Origin: Haladaptatus litoreus
Lineage (GTDB): Archaea; Halobacteriota; Halobacteria; Halobacteriales; Haladaptataceae
Direction of reading: 5' to 3'
NCBI RefSeq assembly: GCF_900156425.1
Contig: NZ_FTNO01000003.1
Coordinates: 186,001-250,000, forward strand
Length of the DNA stretch: 64,000 nucleotides
A program made the translations under genes and the position numbers. Of this stretch, positions 25,189 through 35,027 are shown in pieces. The notes below the pieces were generated by a model. That model did not search any database, was not told the origin of the DNA, and worked only from the letters and a program-made list of their open reading frames with translations. Numbering within the stretch: position 1 is the stretch's first letter; every line of letters starts with the position of its first letter.

Positions 25189-26048
25189 TGGCACGTTCCA
25201 ACTACGAATACCCCGGCTACGACCGAACCGGCACCACGTACTGGTCGAAAACCGTCGCGCTGTACCTCATCATCACGTTCGGTGCGGTATGGATGGTTTT
25301 ACCACTATGGTGGACAGTGACGACCGCGTTCTCCGCGAACCCCAGCACGGGCGCGATTGCCCTGCTTCCGAACGGGTTCACCGTCGAGAACTTCGTCAAC
25401 CTGTGGAACCGACTGCCGCTCATGCGGTGGTTCCTCAACACCATCATCTTCGCCGGGGCGGTGACGGCGTTCAACCTCATCTTCGACAGCCTCGCCGGTT
25501 ATGCACTGGCGAAAATCGACTTCTGGGGCCGCGAAAAACTGTTCCTCGGCTTCATCTCCACGATGATGATTCCGGGGATGGTGACGCTCATCCCGGTGTA
25601 CATCCTGCTCTACAAACTCGGCTGGATAAACACCTATCAGGGCCTCATCGCCCCGCTCGCCGCGAATCCGTTCGGGATATTCCTGCTTCGACAGCATTTC
25701 AAGAGTCTTCCGTCGGCACTCGGCGATGCGGCGCGCATCGACGGCTGTAACGAGTTCCAGACCTTCTACAAAATCTATTTGCCGATAGCGAAACCGGCGC
25801 TCGCAACGCTCGGCATCTTCACGTTCATGGGCGCGTGGAACAACTTCGAGTGGCCGCTCATCATCGCGAGCGACCTCGAAATGTACACGCTTCCGGTCGC
25901 GCTGTTCGCCGTCAGGAACCAGTACTACGCGGACTGGGGCATGATGATGGCCGCCGCGACGATCATCGTCGTCCCGGTTATCGCCGCATTCCTCGCGGCA
26001 CAGAAGTACTTCATCCGCGGGATGAGCCTCAGCGGGATGAAAGGATAG
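25188..26048 (+). CDS. Sugar ABC transporter permease (MalG/UgpE type)
   Basis: 286 aa with six predicted membrane segments. It has the EAA loop SALGDAARIDGCNEFQTFYKIYLPIAKPAL and ends FIRGMSLSGMKG, a C-terminus typical of the MalG/UgpE class. ATG 25188 overlaps the preceding stop. It converges with trmB. Confidence 0.92.
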   Translation: MARSNYEYPGYDRTGTTYWSKTVALYLIITFGAVWMVLPLWWTVTTAFSANPSTGAIALLPNGFTVENFVNLWNRLPLMRWFLNTIIFAGAVTAFNLIFDSLAGYALAKIDFWGREKLFLGFISTMMIPGMVTLIPVYILLYKLGWINTYQGLIAPLAANPFGIFLLRQHFKSLPSALGDAARIDGCNEFQTFYKIYLPIAKPALATLGIFTFMGAWNNFEWPLIIASDLEMYTLPVALFAVRNQYYADWGMMMAAATIIVVPVIAAFLAAQKYFIRGMSLSGMKG

Positions 26049-26066
26049 CGAACCGACTCGTCCGAT

Positions 26067-27161
26067 TCATTTTTCGACGGCTTCCACGACGATTCTATCC
26101 GCTTCGATGTCTTCGAGCATCGCACCCCATCCGCCGACGCTTATCTGCTCGCCGTCGTCGGTCTTGATTCTGATAATCGCCTGTTCGGTGTACGTGATGA
26201 GCCGAGTTTCACGAGGCTCATCGACCGGCGCTCCGGAGTACACCACATCGATGATTTCGCCAGAAATGTCCGCCCGTTCCTGCGTCAGTCTGTTCGTTCC
26301 GGTGACGGTCACGAAGACGCGCTCCCCATCCTCGACGAGCGGACGGACATCCCGAATGCAGTCCCGAATGTAGGTGTAGGTTCTCGGCAGGTCGCCGTCG
26401 CTGTCGGTGTACACCTCCGACCACGAATCCCAGAGGGCCGTCTGGAAGAACCATTTGAACACCTGCGCGAGCGAGTAGTCGTTGACCAGTAGTCCGTATT
26501 CGTGTGATGGATGCTGGTAGGTTTCCGGCGCGAAGAAGATGTTCGAACGGTCGACGATGGCGAGAAACGGCGTCGGAAGGCGACGGTATCGCACCTCGGA
26601 CGCGGTTCCCGCGAACTCCTCGCGGAGGGTACCGAGCGGTTCCGTGTCGTACTGGTTTTGCGGGTGGATGGATAGCTTGACGATAACGTCGTTTTCGTAG
26701 GCCACCCGAAGGTCGTCCTGTAGCTCCCTGAACTGGTCGGGGGTCAGCGCCATCTGCACGTCGTTTTCGGCGTCGCGAAGCCGCTCGACGGCGTTTTCGA
26801 TGGCGGCGGACGAGCGCTTGACGACACTCACCGTGTGTTCCGAGAGAACCGGTTGCTCCCAGCGGGTTTCGAGTTCGTCCGCTGCGTCCTGTAGCTGGTT
26901 GCTCTGTTCTTCCAGCAGGTCGAACATCGCGTCCGGACTCCGCGCTTTCGCATAGAGACTGCCGCGGTCGTACGTTTCTATCAACCCACGAGATTCGAGG
27001 TCGCGGAGAACGTCGTAGATTCGGGCTTGAGGAACGTCGGACGATTCCGCGATTTCGACCGCGGATGCCGACCCGAGTTCGACCACTGCAGTGTAGGCGG
27101 CGGCCTGATATTGGGTGAGGCCGACCCGTTCGAGCGTTTCTCGAAATGATTCGTCATCCAT
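26067..27161 (-). CDS. trmB: TrmB-family sugar-sensing transcriptional regulator
   Basis: 364 aa. The N-terminal winged helix is VGLTQYQAAAYTAVVELGSASAVEIAESSDVPQARIYDVLRDLESRGLIE. A coiled-coil-like helix follows (about residues 80-110, FDLLEEQSNQLQDAADELETRW). The C-terminal sugar-binding region contains PTPFLAIVDRSNIFF and a beta-rich end (TYTEQAIIRIKTDDGEQISVGGWG). TrmB proteins sense maltose, trehalose or glucose and control transporters and glycan enzymes. It lies 31 bp downstream of the ATPase gene, in the same operon. Palindromes at 22790, 28369 and 29662 are its likely binding sites, implying autoregulation. Confidence 0.9.
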   Translation of the reverse strand: MDDESFRETLERVGLTQYQAAAYTAVVELGSASAVEIAESSDVPQARIYDVLRDLESRGLIETYDRGSLYAKARSPDAMFDLLEEQSNQLQDAADELETRWEQPVLSEHTVSVVKRSSAAIENAVERLRDAENDVQMALTPDQFRELQDDLRVAYENDVIVKLSIHPQNQYDTEPLGTLREEFAGTASEVRYRRLPTPFLAIVDRSNIFFAPETYQHPSHEYGLLVNDYSLAQVFKWFFQTALWDSWSEVYTDSDGDLPRTYTYIRDCIRDVRPLVEDGERVFVTVTGTNRLTQERADISGEIIDVVYSGAPVDEPRETRLITYTEQAIIRIKTDDGEQISVGGWGAMLEDIEADRIVVEAVEK

Positions 27162-27192
27162 AGTAGCTGATGTGTCGGACTATAGCACGCCG

Positions 27193-28332
27193 CTAGTTAT
27201 AGTTGACTTCATTCGCCGACGCATCAGTCTTTTCGCAATTGAAGATGGTCCTTCCCGTTTCAGAATCGAAGACGTGAATCTTCTCCTCGGGGAAACGAAG
27301 GTAAATCGTATCTCCGGCGTCGAAATGGAGGTTGCCCGCAATCGCGGCGACCATCTCTTCACCGTCCAGTTCGAAGTGAACATAGGTCTCCTTGCCCATC
27401 GGTTCGATGACGTTGACGGTCGATTCGACGGTGTGTTCGCCCTGTCCACTGGCGAGTTCGATGTCCTCCGGACGGATGCCGAGCGTTATGCGCTCGCTTT
27501 CGCTTTCTTTTCGGATTTCCGCGGCGTGTTCGGACGAGAAGGAATAGTGGACGTCGTCGGACTGTCCGATTCCCTCGGAGAAAACTAGCGTGGAGAAGTT
27601 CATGCTGGGAGAACCGATGAACCCGGCGACGAAGATGTTCGTTGGTTCGTAGTAACATTCGAGAGGCGTCCCGACCTGCTGCAGCTTTCCGTCCTTGAGG
27701 ATGACAATGCGGTCGCCCATCGTCATGGCCTCCGTCTGGTCGTGTGTGACGTACACCGTCGTCACGCCCAACTCCTTCTGTAACTCCTGAATCTCGGTTC
27801 GCATCTTCGTCCGCAGCTTGGCGTCCAGATTCGAGAGCGGTTCGTCCATCAGGAACACCTTCGGGTCGCGGACGATGGCGCGTCCGAGTGCGACACGCTG
27901 TTTCTGTCCGCCGGAGAGTGCGTTGGGCTTTCGGTTGAGGAGGTCGCCGATGCCGAGCATTTCGGCGGTCGATTCGACGCGCTCTTTGATTTCGTCGGCG
28001 GATAAATCCGTCGCCATTTCGAGACCGAAACTCATGTTCTCGCTGACGGTCTTCTGTGGGTAGAGCGCGTAGTTTTGGAACACCATTGCAATGTTCCGGT
28101 CTTTCGGCTTCTCGTCGTTGATGACCGCATCGTCGATTGCGACGGTTCCCGAGGATATCGTCTCCAATCCGGCGATGAGACGGAGAGTCGTACTTTTTCC
28201 ACAACCGGAGGGGCCGACCAGCACGATGAACTCGCTGTCCTCGATGTCGAGCGAAATCTCATCGACGGCAACCACCGGGTCGTCGTCCTCCTGAAAGAGT
28301 TTCGTCGCCTCGTCCAATTCAAGCGTTGCCAT
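27193..28332 (-). CDS. Sugar ABC transporter ATP-binding protein (MalK/UgpC type)
   Basis: 379 aa from ATG 28332 (MATLELDEATKLF). Walker A is GPSGCGKST, the Q-loop FQNYALYP, the signature LSGGQKQRVALGRA, Walker B VFLMDEPLSNLD and the switch VTHDQTEAM. The C-terminal third is a regulatory MalK-like TOBE domain (ITLGIRPEDIELAS). It powers the permeases at 24.2-26.0 kb and may also serve other sugar importers. It is co-transcribed with trmB, and a palindromic site lies 37 bp upstream of its start. Confidence 0.94.
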   Translation of the reverse strand: MATLELDEATKLFQEDDDPVVAVDEISLDIEDSEFIVLVGPSGCGKSTTLRLIAGLETISSGTVAIDDAVINDEKPKDRNIAMVFQNYALYPQKTVSENMSFGLEMATDLSADEIKERVESTAEMLGIGDLLNRKPNALSGGQKQRVALGRAIVRDPKVFLMDEPLSNLDAKLRTKMRTEIQELQKELGVTTVYVTHDQTEAMTMGDRIVILKDGKLQQVGTPLECYYEPTNIFVAGFIGSPSMNFSTLVFSEGIGQSDDVHYSFSSEHAAEIRKESESERITLGIRPEDIELASGQGEHTVESTVNVIEPMGKETYVHFELDGEEMVAAIAGNLHFDAGDTIYLRFPEEKIHVFDSETGRTIFNCEKTDASANEVNYN

Positions 28333-28368
28333 GTTACATGTTCCCTCGAATCCGAGCACCTAAAGTAT

Positions 28369-28384
28369 TACTACTGGGGTAGTA
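28369..28384. promoter_or_regulatory. TACTAC-N4-GTAGTA palindrome, probable TrmB operator (site 2)
   Basis: Inverted hexamers at 28369-28374 and 28379-28384 flank tggg, 37 bp before the ATPase start and just past the end of the upstream membrane-protein gene. It shares both arms with site 1. Confidence 0.75.
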
Positions 28385-28390
28385 GCGGAG

Positions 28391-28840
28391 CTACAGCCCG
28401 ACGAGCCACGGGAGGAACTCCGGAACCAGATACCAAAACCACTGGACAGTCCACGCACACCCGAGAAAAATCAACCCCCATGGCTCGGAAAGGACAGTCG
28501 GCCGAACCGGCCACGAGGCCCCATCATGGTCTTGCATTCGGGGAAAGACGAAATCTATCACGAAGTGAACGAGCAACCCGAGAGCAACGAAGTTGACGAC
28601 AGTCAGCGACATCGGAACGGATTCGAATAGGCCGACCATGCGACCTGATTTGTAGACCAGCGCCGGAACGAGGAACGTGTGAAATACCCACGACCGATGG
28701 GTGGACTCGCGTCCCGCGTCCAGTTCCGGGAGGAAGGCACCGAGGAAGATTGGGAGAACCGCTACGGGATGGTTTCCACCGAGCACGGCGAGGACGCCCA
28801 TTACGATTGCCCCAATGAGATACCGCTTCCTGTTGTTCAT
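28391..28840 (-). CDS. YdjM-like membrane-bound metal-dependent hydrolase
   Basis: 149 aa with about four membrane segments. AFLPELDAGRESTHRSWVFHTFLVP gives an Asp-Asp/His-Arg-Ser-His pattern like that of YdjM/LexA-controlled inner-membrane proteins, and VHFVIDFVFPRMQDHDG supplies further acidic residues. Function in this family is poorly known. It overlaps the upstream gene by 4 nt, so both share a transcript. Confidence 0.65.
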   Translation of the reverse strand: MNNRKRYLIGAIVMGVLAVLGGNHPVAVLPIFLGAFLPELDAGRESTHRSWVFHTFLVPALVYKSGRMVGLFESVPMSLTVVNFVALGLLVHFVIDFVFPRMQDHDGASWPVRPTVLSEPWGLIFLGCAWTVQWFWYLVPEFLPWLVGL

Positions 28841-29532
28841 CGAATCTCACCCCGATAGCCGCGGACGATTCGTTTCGCGCCCTCTCCGCTTCGTTCCTCG
28901 AACGAAACGACCTCCAAAACCGCAATCATGCCGGGCAGGACGAGGACGACGCCGATTTGCGTTACGAGACAGATGCCGATGAGTATCGCGGCGAATACGG
29001 CCTGAAGGACGGAAAACCACGGGGCATCGAACAGGTGATAGGTGGCGTTGCGGAGCGCGGAGACCGATGAAAACGAGTCAGTCGCCGTCCCTCGAACTAC
29101 GAGCGTCGCCGCACGAAACACGACGAGAACGGCGAGAACGGTGACGTAGCCACCGACGACGATTCCGAAAAGAAACAATAAATTGGTTCGGATAGTGGCG
29201 AGCAACGTGTACAGAACGGTTCCGCCGACACTGCCCGCGAGGAGTACACTCAGCGGAACGCCGACCAGCAAATTCTCCCGAAACGTGGCGAGAAAGCGTT
29301 GAACGCTTTCTCGCTCACCGACCTTTCCGCCGTCTGATTCCTCCTCCACGAGGACGGTTACCGACTCGATGAGTGCGACGACGGCGGCGCCGGCCGTCAC
29401 GACCGGAATCGAGACGAGGGTGAAAACGATGCTCAGGGCGGCAACCGTCACCAGATTCGTGTACGTCACGCGGACGAACGCGGCGACGGTAGCCAACGGG
29501 TCTAACCGAGACGCATCGAGTCCGGCAGTCAT
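28837..29532 (-). CDS. DUF624 (YesL)-like membrane protein
   Basis: About 231 aa from ATG 29532 (MTAGLDASRLDPLATVAAF). Five or six hydrophobic segments are visible, including NLVTVAALSIVFTLVSIPVVTAGAA and GIVVGGYVTVLAVLVVF. The layout of an N-terminal helix with YTNLVTV and an amphipathic middle loop resembles DUF624/YesL proteins, which often sit in sugar ABC-transporter loci. The longer reading frame upstream would cover the operator at 29662 and is rejected. It is coupled to the YdjM-like gene. Confidence 0.65.
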   Translation of the reverse strand: MTAGLDASRLDPLATVAAFVRVTYTNLVTVAALSIVFTLVSIPVVTAGAAVVALIESVTVLVEEESDGGKVGERESVQRFLATFRENLLVGVPLSVLLAGSVGGTVLYTLLATIRTNLLFLFGIVVGGYVTVLAVLVVFRAATLVVRGTATDSFSSVSALRNATYHLFDAPWFSVLQAVFAAILIGICLVTQIGVVLVLPGMIAVLEVVSFEERSGEGAKRIVRGYRGEIR

Positions 29533-29661
29533 CTGCCACCCAATCCGTAGGCAACCCCGAAAAGCGTCCCGGTTGCCGGGCGAAAAATGGTGTCCGTCTG
29601 CACCAGTTATATGGCCCTGAAAGGCGCTCTCTCGACCGATTAGCGGCAAAGCGCAATACGT

Positions 29662-29677
29662 TACTACGAGAGTAGTG
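29662..29677. promoter_or_regulatory. TACTAC-N4-GTAGTG palindrome, probable TrmB operator (site 3)
   Basis: TACTAC at 29662-29667 and GTAGTG at 29672-29677 flank gaga, in the divergent region between the DUF624-like gene (start 29532) and the glycosidase (start 29720). It extends outward as ttactac...gtagtgtag. Confidence 0.72.
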
Positions 29678-29719
29678 TAGGGGCAATCTATTTTACCACG
29701 CTCGACTTCGACACACGAC

Positions 29720-32008
29720 ATGTCCGACATCCGCGCCGCGTTTGACTCGTTTCCGAAGCGTGCGACGAAAACCGACGACCTCGACGACATCTACGCCTGT
29801 ACCGGCAACCGCGCGTATCTCGTCGGCAGTCAAAACGGCACGTTCCCGGACATCGGACACCACGTTGAAGACGAGATGGGCGGCCTGTGGGCGCATCCAA
29901 TCAAACTTCTCGACGGTTTCTGGTTGCGGGTTTCGGACGGGGAAAACGGGACGTGGCTCACCGACGCCGAGCGATTCGAAAATCGGGGTATCGGAACCGT
30001 CCACCGCTATTCGCTCGATGCACCCGCCGTTCGGGTCGAACAACGAAGCGTCGTCCCGGACGACACGACGGGATTGCTGGTCGAATACGAGTTCGAAAAC
30101 GAGAGCGGTCGGGAACTGGATTTGAACCTGCGATTTTTGGCGCGAAGCGACCTTCTCCCGGCGTGGCTTTCGGACGAAGTCGGCCTCTCGGATGCGCCCG
30201 ACGAGGGCGACATCCGTGACGAACTGTTCGTTGCATCCGACCGCGACAACCCGTGGGCGGTCGCGGTCGGTGCTTCGACGGATATTACCGACATTCGAAC
30301 CGGACGTGATCTGTGGGGACCGGAACGAACCGCCGGGGACGGGGTTTCGGGGGAACTGGCGACTTCCGTTTCTCTCGCTCCCGACGAACGTGCCTCGGTG
30401 ACGGTTTCGATTGCAGGCTCCAACAGCGGCGTCGAGGATGCACTCGACCGCCTTTCGCACCTCCAATCGAACGCGACGACTCTCGTCGCCGAAAAACGCG
30501 AGCGGTACGAGAAGCTGGAAAATCAGGCATCGATTCGGTCGCCGGACGAATATCTCGACGACATCTACTCGTGGGTCAAACTCAATCTCGATATGCTTCG
30601 GCGGGACGTTCCGGGGGTCGGTGAAGGGTTCGGAGCGGGGTTGCCGACCTATCCGTGGTGGTTCGGCACCGACGGCGCATACACAGTTCAGGGCGCGCTT
30701 CCGATGGGGTACCACGAACAAGCGAAAGAAACCCTGCGGACGCTCGCGACCCTCTCCGAGCGCGAAAACGGAAACGGCAGAATCATCCACGAAGCGAGTA
30801 CGAACGGGGCGGTGTTCAACCCCGGCAACACGCAGGAAACGCCCCACTTCGTCCGGGCGGTGTACGACACGTACCGGTGGACGGGCGACGAACAGTTCCT
30901 CGAAGAACTCTACCCGGCGTGTCGGAAGGCGATGCGCTACCTGTTCGAGGAGCGTGACGACGACACCGACGGGCGTCCGGAGGGGTACGGAATTATGGAG
31001 GTGAAAGGCCTGAACCTCGAACTCATCGATTCGGCGGTGTATGGGTTGGACGGTCTCCGCGCGCTAAAGCGACTGGCGACTGCAGTCGGTGACGAGGAAA
31101 CCGCTTCGTGGAGCCATTCGTTCGCCTCGGAGGTGGAGTCAGCCGTCGAACCGTTCTTTTGGGCCGAAGGAGAGGAAATGTACCGCGACATGGTCGGGAC
31201 GCCGGAGGAGATGCTGAACCATCTCGACGACATTCGATGGCAGATGGAAGAAAGCGGAAACGAACGCGGTTTGGCGTGGTGCGACCGAATCGAGGCACGG
31301 GCGAGGGAGGCAATCGAAGCGGGAGAACCCGACGACGAAGCGTGGCAGTTCAAGCAGTGGGTCGTCACGACGCCGCTCGAAGTCGGACTGGCACCTGAAG
31401 CCCGAGCGACGAGCGCGCTGAACCGGTTGGAATCTGACGAATTCAGCGGCGAATGGGGGCTGAAGCTCTCCGGCACCGGCAACGAGAACTTCATGACGAT
31501 ATCGACGGGAGTTATGGCGGTCGCGGAGGCAGAATACGGTCGTGTCGATGCCGCCATCGACTATCTCGACCGGATGGCTAAGACGGAACCGCTCCACATG
31601 CCAGGGTCGATAAGCGAGATGCTCCCCGATTTCGGCTGTGCCGTTCAAGCGTGGACGGCCTACGGCTTCGGGAGGGTTCTGGTCGAACACATCGCAGGGA
31701 TTCGTCCCTCTGCGGGGAGTCAATCCCTGATGATTTCGCCGACACTCCCGGACGAGTGGAACCATCTCACTATCTCCGACATCTCGCTCGGGAAAACGAC
31801 TGCCCAGTATCATATCGAACAGGACGACGAGAGCGTCGTTCTACAATTCGAAATCGAAGACGCGGGCTGGACGCTCGATTTTAACCTTCCTGCAGTAAAC
31901 GGGCGAGTGGACTCGATTCGAATCGGGAAACGACGATATCAGTCGTTTGATGAGGTTAAAAATATCGAACTTCCATCCGGGCAAACGACGATTCGAGTTG
32001 ATTTCTAG
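29720..32008 (+). CDS. Six-hairpin glycosidase (GH15 or debranching-like)
   Basis: A 762-aa soluble protein. The N-terminal beta domain (1 to about 240) opens [31 protein letters not shown]. An (alpha/alpha)6 barrel follows with [44 protein letters not shown] and [23 protein letters not shown]. The acidic residues in FGTDGAY and [10 protein letters not shown] are in the positions used by debranching-type and GH15-type enzymes. The C-terminus has a small beta domain. It acts in the cytoplasm, probably on alpha-glucans. The upstream palindrome links it to the transporter regulon. The family call is less sure than the fold. Confidence 0.75.
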   Translation: MSDIRAAFDSFPKRATKTDDLDDIYACTGNRAYLVGSQNGTFPDIGHHVEDEMGGLWAHPIKLLDGFWLRVSDGENGTWLTDAERFENRGIGTVHRYSLDAPAVRVEQRSVVPDDTTGLLVEYEFENESGRELDLNLRFLARSDLLPAWLSDEVGLSDAPDEGDIRDELFVASDRDNPWAVAVGASTDITDIRTGRDLWGPERTAGDGVSGELATSVSLAPDERASVTVSIAGSNSGVEDALDRLSHLQSNATTLVAEKRERYEKLENQASIRSPDEYLDDIYSWVKLNLDMLRRDVPGVGEGFGAGLPTYPWWFGTDGAYTVQGALPMGYHEQAKETLRTLATLSERENGNGRIIHEASTNGAVFNPGNTQETPHFVRAVYDTYRWTGDEQFLEELYPACRKAMRYLFEERDDDTDGRPEGYGIMEVKGLNLELIDSAVYGLDGLRALKRLATAVGDEETASWSHSFASEVESAVEPFFWAEGEEMYRDMVGTPEEMLNHLDDIRWQMEESGNERGLAWCDRIEARAREAIEAGEPDDEAWQFKQWVVTTPLEVGLAPEARATSALNRLESDEFSGEWGLKLSGTGNENFMTISTGVMAVAEAEYGRVDAAIDYLDRMAKTEPLHMPGSISEMLPDFGCAVQAWTAYGFGRVLVEHIAGIRPSAGSQSLMISPTLPDEWNHLTISDISLGKTTAQYHIEQDDESVVLQFEIEDAGWTLDFNLPAVNGRVDSIRIGKRRYQSFDEVKNIELPSGQTTIRVDF

Positions 32009-32031
32009 TTTACCACCTTCAACACATCTAC

Positions 32032-32350
32032 TCCGAAGCGTACATCGTTCTGAATCCAGCCTCGGCCGTCGCAACGAACACCCAAACCAACCGCGACCTC
32101 ACTGCAGCAGCTGTTGCCGCGTATGCCGAGATTGCCGAACACCTCCTTGGTCAGGATATCGTCCATCTCGAATCCCCCGGCACACTCGTAATCTATCTCT
32201 CGTCGAGGCGGTAAGGGTCGAACCGCTTCCCCGGAAACCAATCGAATTCCGCATCGAACGCATCCTTTCGGAGAGTATCCAATGCGACGAGGGCAATGCG
32301 AATCATGATCGTAATAGAGCCCGACAATACGGCGAACGCTTCTATTTGCA
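32032..32350 (+). pseudogene. Decayed geranylgeranylglyceryl phosphate synthase fragment
   Basis: The open stretch 32032-32214 reads [19 protein letters not shown], then [20 protein letters not shown] and [12 protein letters not shown]. From memory this follows the C-terminal half of haloarchaeal GGGP synthase (EAYVVLNPDSAVA..., YLEYSGT). A second frame from about 32190 continues [13 protein letters not shown] and later RNRARQYGERF, resembling the next blocks of the same enzyme after a frameshift and deletion. It lacks a start and the N-terminal half. GGGP synthase makes the core archaeal lipid, so a working copy must be elsewhere. Confidence 0.65.
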
Positions 32351-32481
32351 TCGGAAAGCGCTAGCTCCGCTTACGAGGGCAGCCGTTTAAATATCGTAAT
32401 AACACTGAATAATTCCCGAGTGCTGTCGGATGCGTGGATGAACGGAAACTTGCGTATTCGGGGTTCGGTACCTTTTTCGAG

Positions 32482-33492
32482 TTATCCCCGCGGAGCGGAC
32501 TCACAAAGGTGCTCGTCATCCTGTTCAGGTGGGACAGGTAGCCCTCTGAACCGCCGAATTTCGTCCCGGAGATTGTGTCGCTCGACCAAAGCAAAGCCGA
32601 CGACGATGACCAAGAAGCCGTAGACCGTTCGGATGGGAATTATCTCGCCGAGGACGACAGCGCCCACGCCCGTCGCAACGAGCGGAACCGTATAGCTGAT
32701 GAGGTTCGCTCGGACTGGCCCGGCACGGTCGATGAGACCGTAGTAAGCGGGGAAGGCGATGGCCGTCGCGGGAATCCCGACCCAAAAGACGGCGACGAGC
32801 GCGCTGCGTGTTGGCGTAACGTCCATCGGCGATTCGCCCATCAGCACGCTGATAGCATGAACTAATCCAGCGGCCAGCACGAGCGCCCACGTCGTCATAC
32901 CTAACCCCGGTATTGAACGGTCGGTTCGACTCAGAAGAACGCTTCCGAACGCTGCTGCGACCGCGGCACCCCCGACCAGCGCGACACCGAGAACTGTCGA
33001 ATCCCCGCTCGTGGACAGCGACTGTATTCCCACGATAATCGCCACGCCGACGAATCCGAGTAGAATACCGACCATTCCGACGATGTCGATACGTTCGTCG
33101 GGTAATAGGACGAGGGCGAACAGTGGCGCTAAGACGGGAACGAGACTGAATATGACGGCGGCGGTTCCAGTGGTGAGATACTGCTGACCCGAAAAGAGAA
33201 GGACGGCGTTTAAGCCCGACAGGAAGAATCCGGCAACAGCAATCGCTATCAGGTCACCACGGGTGCGTGGCCGCCAATAACCGCCTCGCCAGTAGACGTA
33301 TGCGAGAAGGACGGCCGCACCGATGTCGTACCGCAACCCGGCGAACAGTATCGGTGGAATATCGACCAACCCGGCCTTGATGCCGACGAACGCAGTCCCG
33401 AACGTCAGTGAAGTGACGATGAACAGCAGAAGGGTTCGGCGGCCGGCCGTCGGTTCGATCTCGCTTCGGTTCCGACCGTGTTCTGCACCCAT
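32482..33492 (-). CDS. EamA/DMT-superfamily permease
   Basis: 336 aa with ten hydrophobic segments in two EamA repeats. The first begins LLFIVTSLTFGTAFVGIKAGL and includes GLRYDIGAAVLLAYVYWRGG; the second ends YGFLVIVVGFALVERHNLRDEI. Such proteins export or import metabolites; the substrate is unknown. ATG 33492 and one three codons upstream are both possible. Confidence 0.87.
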   Translation of the reverse strand: MGAEHGRNRSEIEPTAGRRTLLLFIVTSLTFGTAFVGIKAGLVDIPPILFAGLRYDIGAAVLLAYVYWRGGYWRPRTRGDLIAIAVAGFFLSGLNAVLLFSGQQYLTTGTAAVIFSLVPVLAPLFALVLLPDERIDIVGMVGILLGFVGVAIIVGIQSLSTSGDSTVLGVALVGGAAVAAAFGSVLLSRTDRSIPGLGMTTWALVLAAGLVHAISVLMGESPMDVTPTRSALVAVFWVGIPATAIAFPAYYGLIDRAGPVRANLISYTVPLVATGVGAVVLGEIIPIRTVYGFLVIVVGFALVERHNLRDEIRRFRGLPVPPEQDDEHLCESAPRG

Positions 33493-33646
33493 AGGAAGCA
33501 TACGTCAGGTGAGCGCTTAACGATGCTGCGGGAAAGAACGATATCGAAAAATTCCCCCTTCTTCCTTCACCGAGTCGCGGTACTGTCTGCAATTCGCCGT
33601 ACCAAATACGCCTCGTTCCGCCTCATCATCGGGGAGCGGAACCGTG

Positions 33647-34834
33647 TCAGTGCTTTCCGAAGACGCCCAGCGCGACGTACGCGTTGGTGAGCGGGTGGTA
33701 ACCGGGTTCCACCTCGACTCCGTGGTTCGGGTCATCACGCTCGTGCGTTTCGGTGAGCCGCTCGTACCAGTTTCCAAACGACGGATTGATGACATGGTGC
33801 TCGGCGTATTCCCAGAGTCGGTCGTACCAATCGAGGTACTGCTCGTCCGTTCGCCCGAGCAGGGCCGCGGCACCGATGGCTTCAGCGACTGCCCATCCGT
33901 ACTTATCAGCGATGATGGGTTGCCCGTCCCCATCCACAGTGTAGTAGAAACCGCCGTGTTCGTCGTCCCAGCCGTCCTCGATGGCGATATCGAAGAGGCT
34001 CGTTGCGGTCGGCAACAGCCACGATTCGGGCCGGTACGTCGCAAGAATCGAGAGGAGTTTCGCCCACTCTAAGTGATGTCCCGGTTGATATCCCCACGGT
34101 CGGAACTGGTGTCGGGGTTCGTCTTCGTTGTACGCCATGTCGCGGTTCCAGTCGCGGTCGTAATGTTCCCAGATTCTGCCCTCGGTTTCGGCGCCGAGGC
34201 GCTTGACGAGCGCCTCGACAATCGTGTAGGCACGTTCCAGATACTGCTCTTCGTCGGTCGCCTCGTATGCCGCGATGAGCGCCTCGCAGGTGTGCATGTT
34301 CGCGTTCTGTCCGCGATACGAGGCGATAGTGTCCCATCGGCCATCCGACTGGTCGGCGCATAGGCCGTGTTCCGGTTCCCAAAATCGGTCGTCGATTACA
34401 CGGAATGCGCGTTCCAGTTCGGCGTTGGCCCCCGAAATTCCCGCCTCAACCGCCCGTGCACTCGCAAGAAGGACGAACGCGTGGCCGTAGCAGAACCAGG
34501 TGGCGTCCGCAGTCTCTCGTCCGTCGAGTATCCAATCGTAGCCTTCGTTCTCATCGTTCCAGTGGTGATTCGAGAGGAAGTGAAGCCCGTGTTCTGCCGC
34601 CGTCTCGCACCACACTGGCCCGTCGATGAGGGCACCGACGCTAAAATTGTGAACCGCCCTCGCCGTTGCGACGAGGTGTTTCGTTTGCCCGTCGTAGACG
34701 AATCCATCTCGTTCATCGAGTTGGGCGATGTAACCGCCGTATCGGGTGTCGATACAGTCGGGGTAGTAGAAGTTCAACACGCGGTGCATCTGCTGTCTGA
34801 GTACCCATGGACTTCGATAGTTCGATGATGTCAT
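33647..34834 (-). CDS. AGE-family N-acylglucosamine 2-epimerase/isomerase
   Basis: 395 aa from ATG 34834 (MTSSNYRSPWVLRQQMHRVL); 89 upstream codons are dismissed. An (alpha/alpha)6 barrel is indicated by GGYIAQLDERDGFVYDGQTKHLVATARAVHNF, ALIAAYEATDEEQYLERA, PWGYQPGHHLEWAKLL (catalytic His region) and WDDEHGGFYYTVDGDG. AGE enzymes interconvert GlcNAc/ManNAc, glucose/mannose-type sugars or 2-epimerise oligosaccharides. Its position at the end of the sugar locus fits sugar catabolism; substrate cannot be chosen from sequence. Confidence 0.87.
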   Translation of the reverse strand: MTSSNYRSPWVLRQQMHRVLNFYYPDCIDTRYGGYIAQLDERDGFVYDGQTKHLVATARAVHNFSVGALIDGPVWCETAAEHGLHFLSNHHWNDENEGYDWILDGRETADATWFCYGHAFVLLASARAVEAGISGANAELERAFRVIDDRFWEPEHGLCADQSDGRWDTIASYRGQNANMHTCEALIAAYEATDEEQYLERAYTIVEALVKRLGAETEGRIWEHYDRDWNRDMAYNEDEPRHQFRPWGYQPGHHLEWAKLLSILATYRPESWLLPTATSLFDIAIEDGWDDEHGGFYYTVDGDGQPIIADKYGWAVAEAIGAAALLGRTDEQYLDWYDRLWEYAEHHVINPSFGNWYERLTETHERDDPNHGVEVEPGYHPLTNAYVALGVFGKH

Positions 34835-35027
34835 ATTCTCTGGTTCATGTCGTGAACGCGGTGTTCTGGATGGTCGTTTCGACCTGTCGAGCAAAGTTTT
34901 GTCCGTTGGTGCGAGTTGAAGCGTGCGCCGACAGACTGCAACGAGCAACCCGACTTTCCGAACGCATGACTTCCCGGACGCAAGAAGCACCTGCATATAC
35001 AGGCCAATTGGCGAAGTCAGGTGGCGT

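Noticed and set aside
29693..30847. 384-codon minus-strand ORF
   Set aside because: Antisense to the N-terminal half of the large glycosidase, covers its promoter palindrome, and has no recognisable domains.
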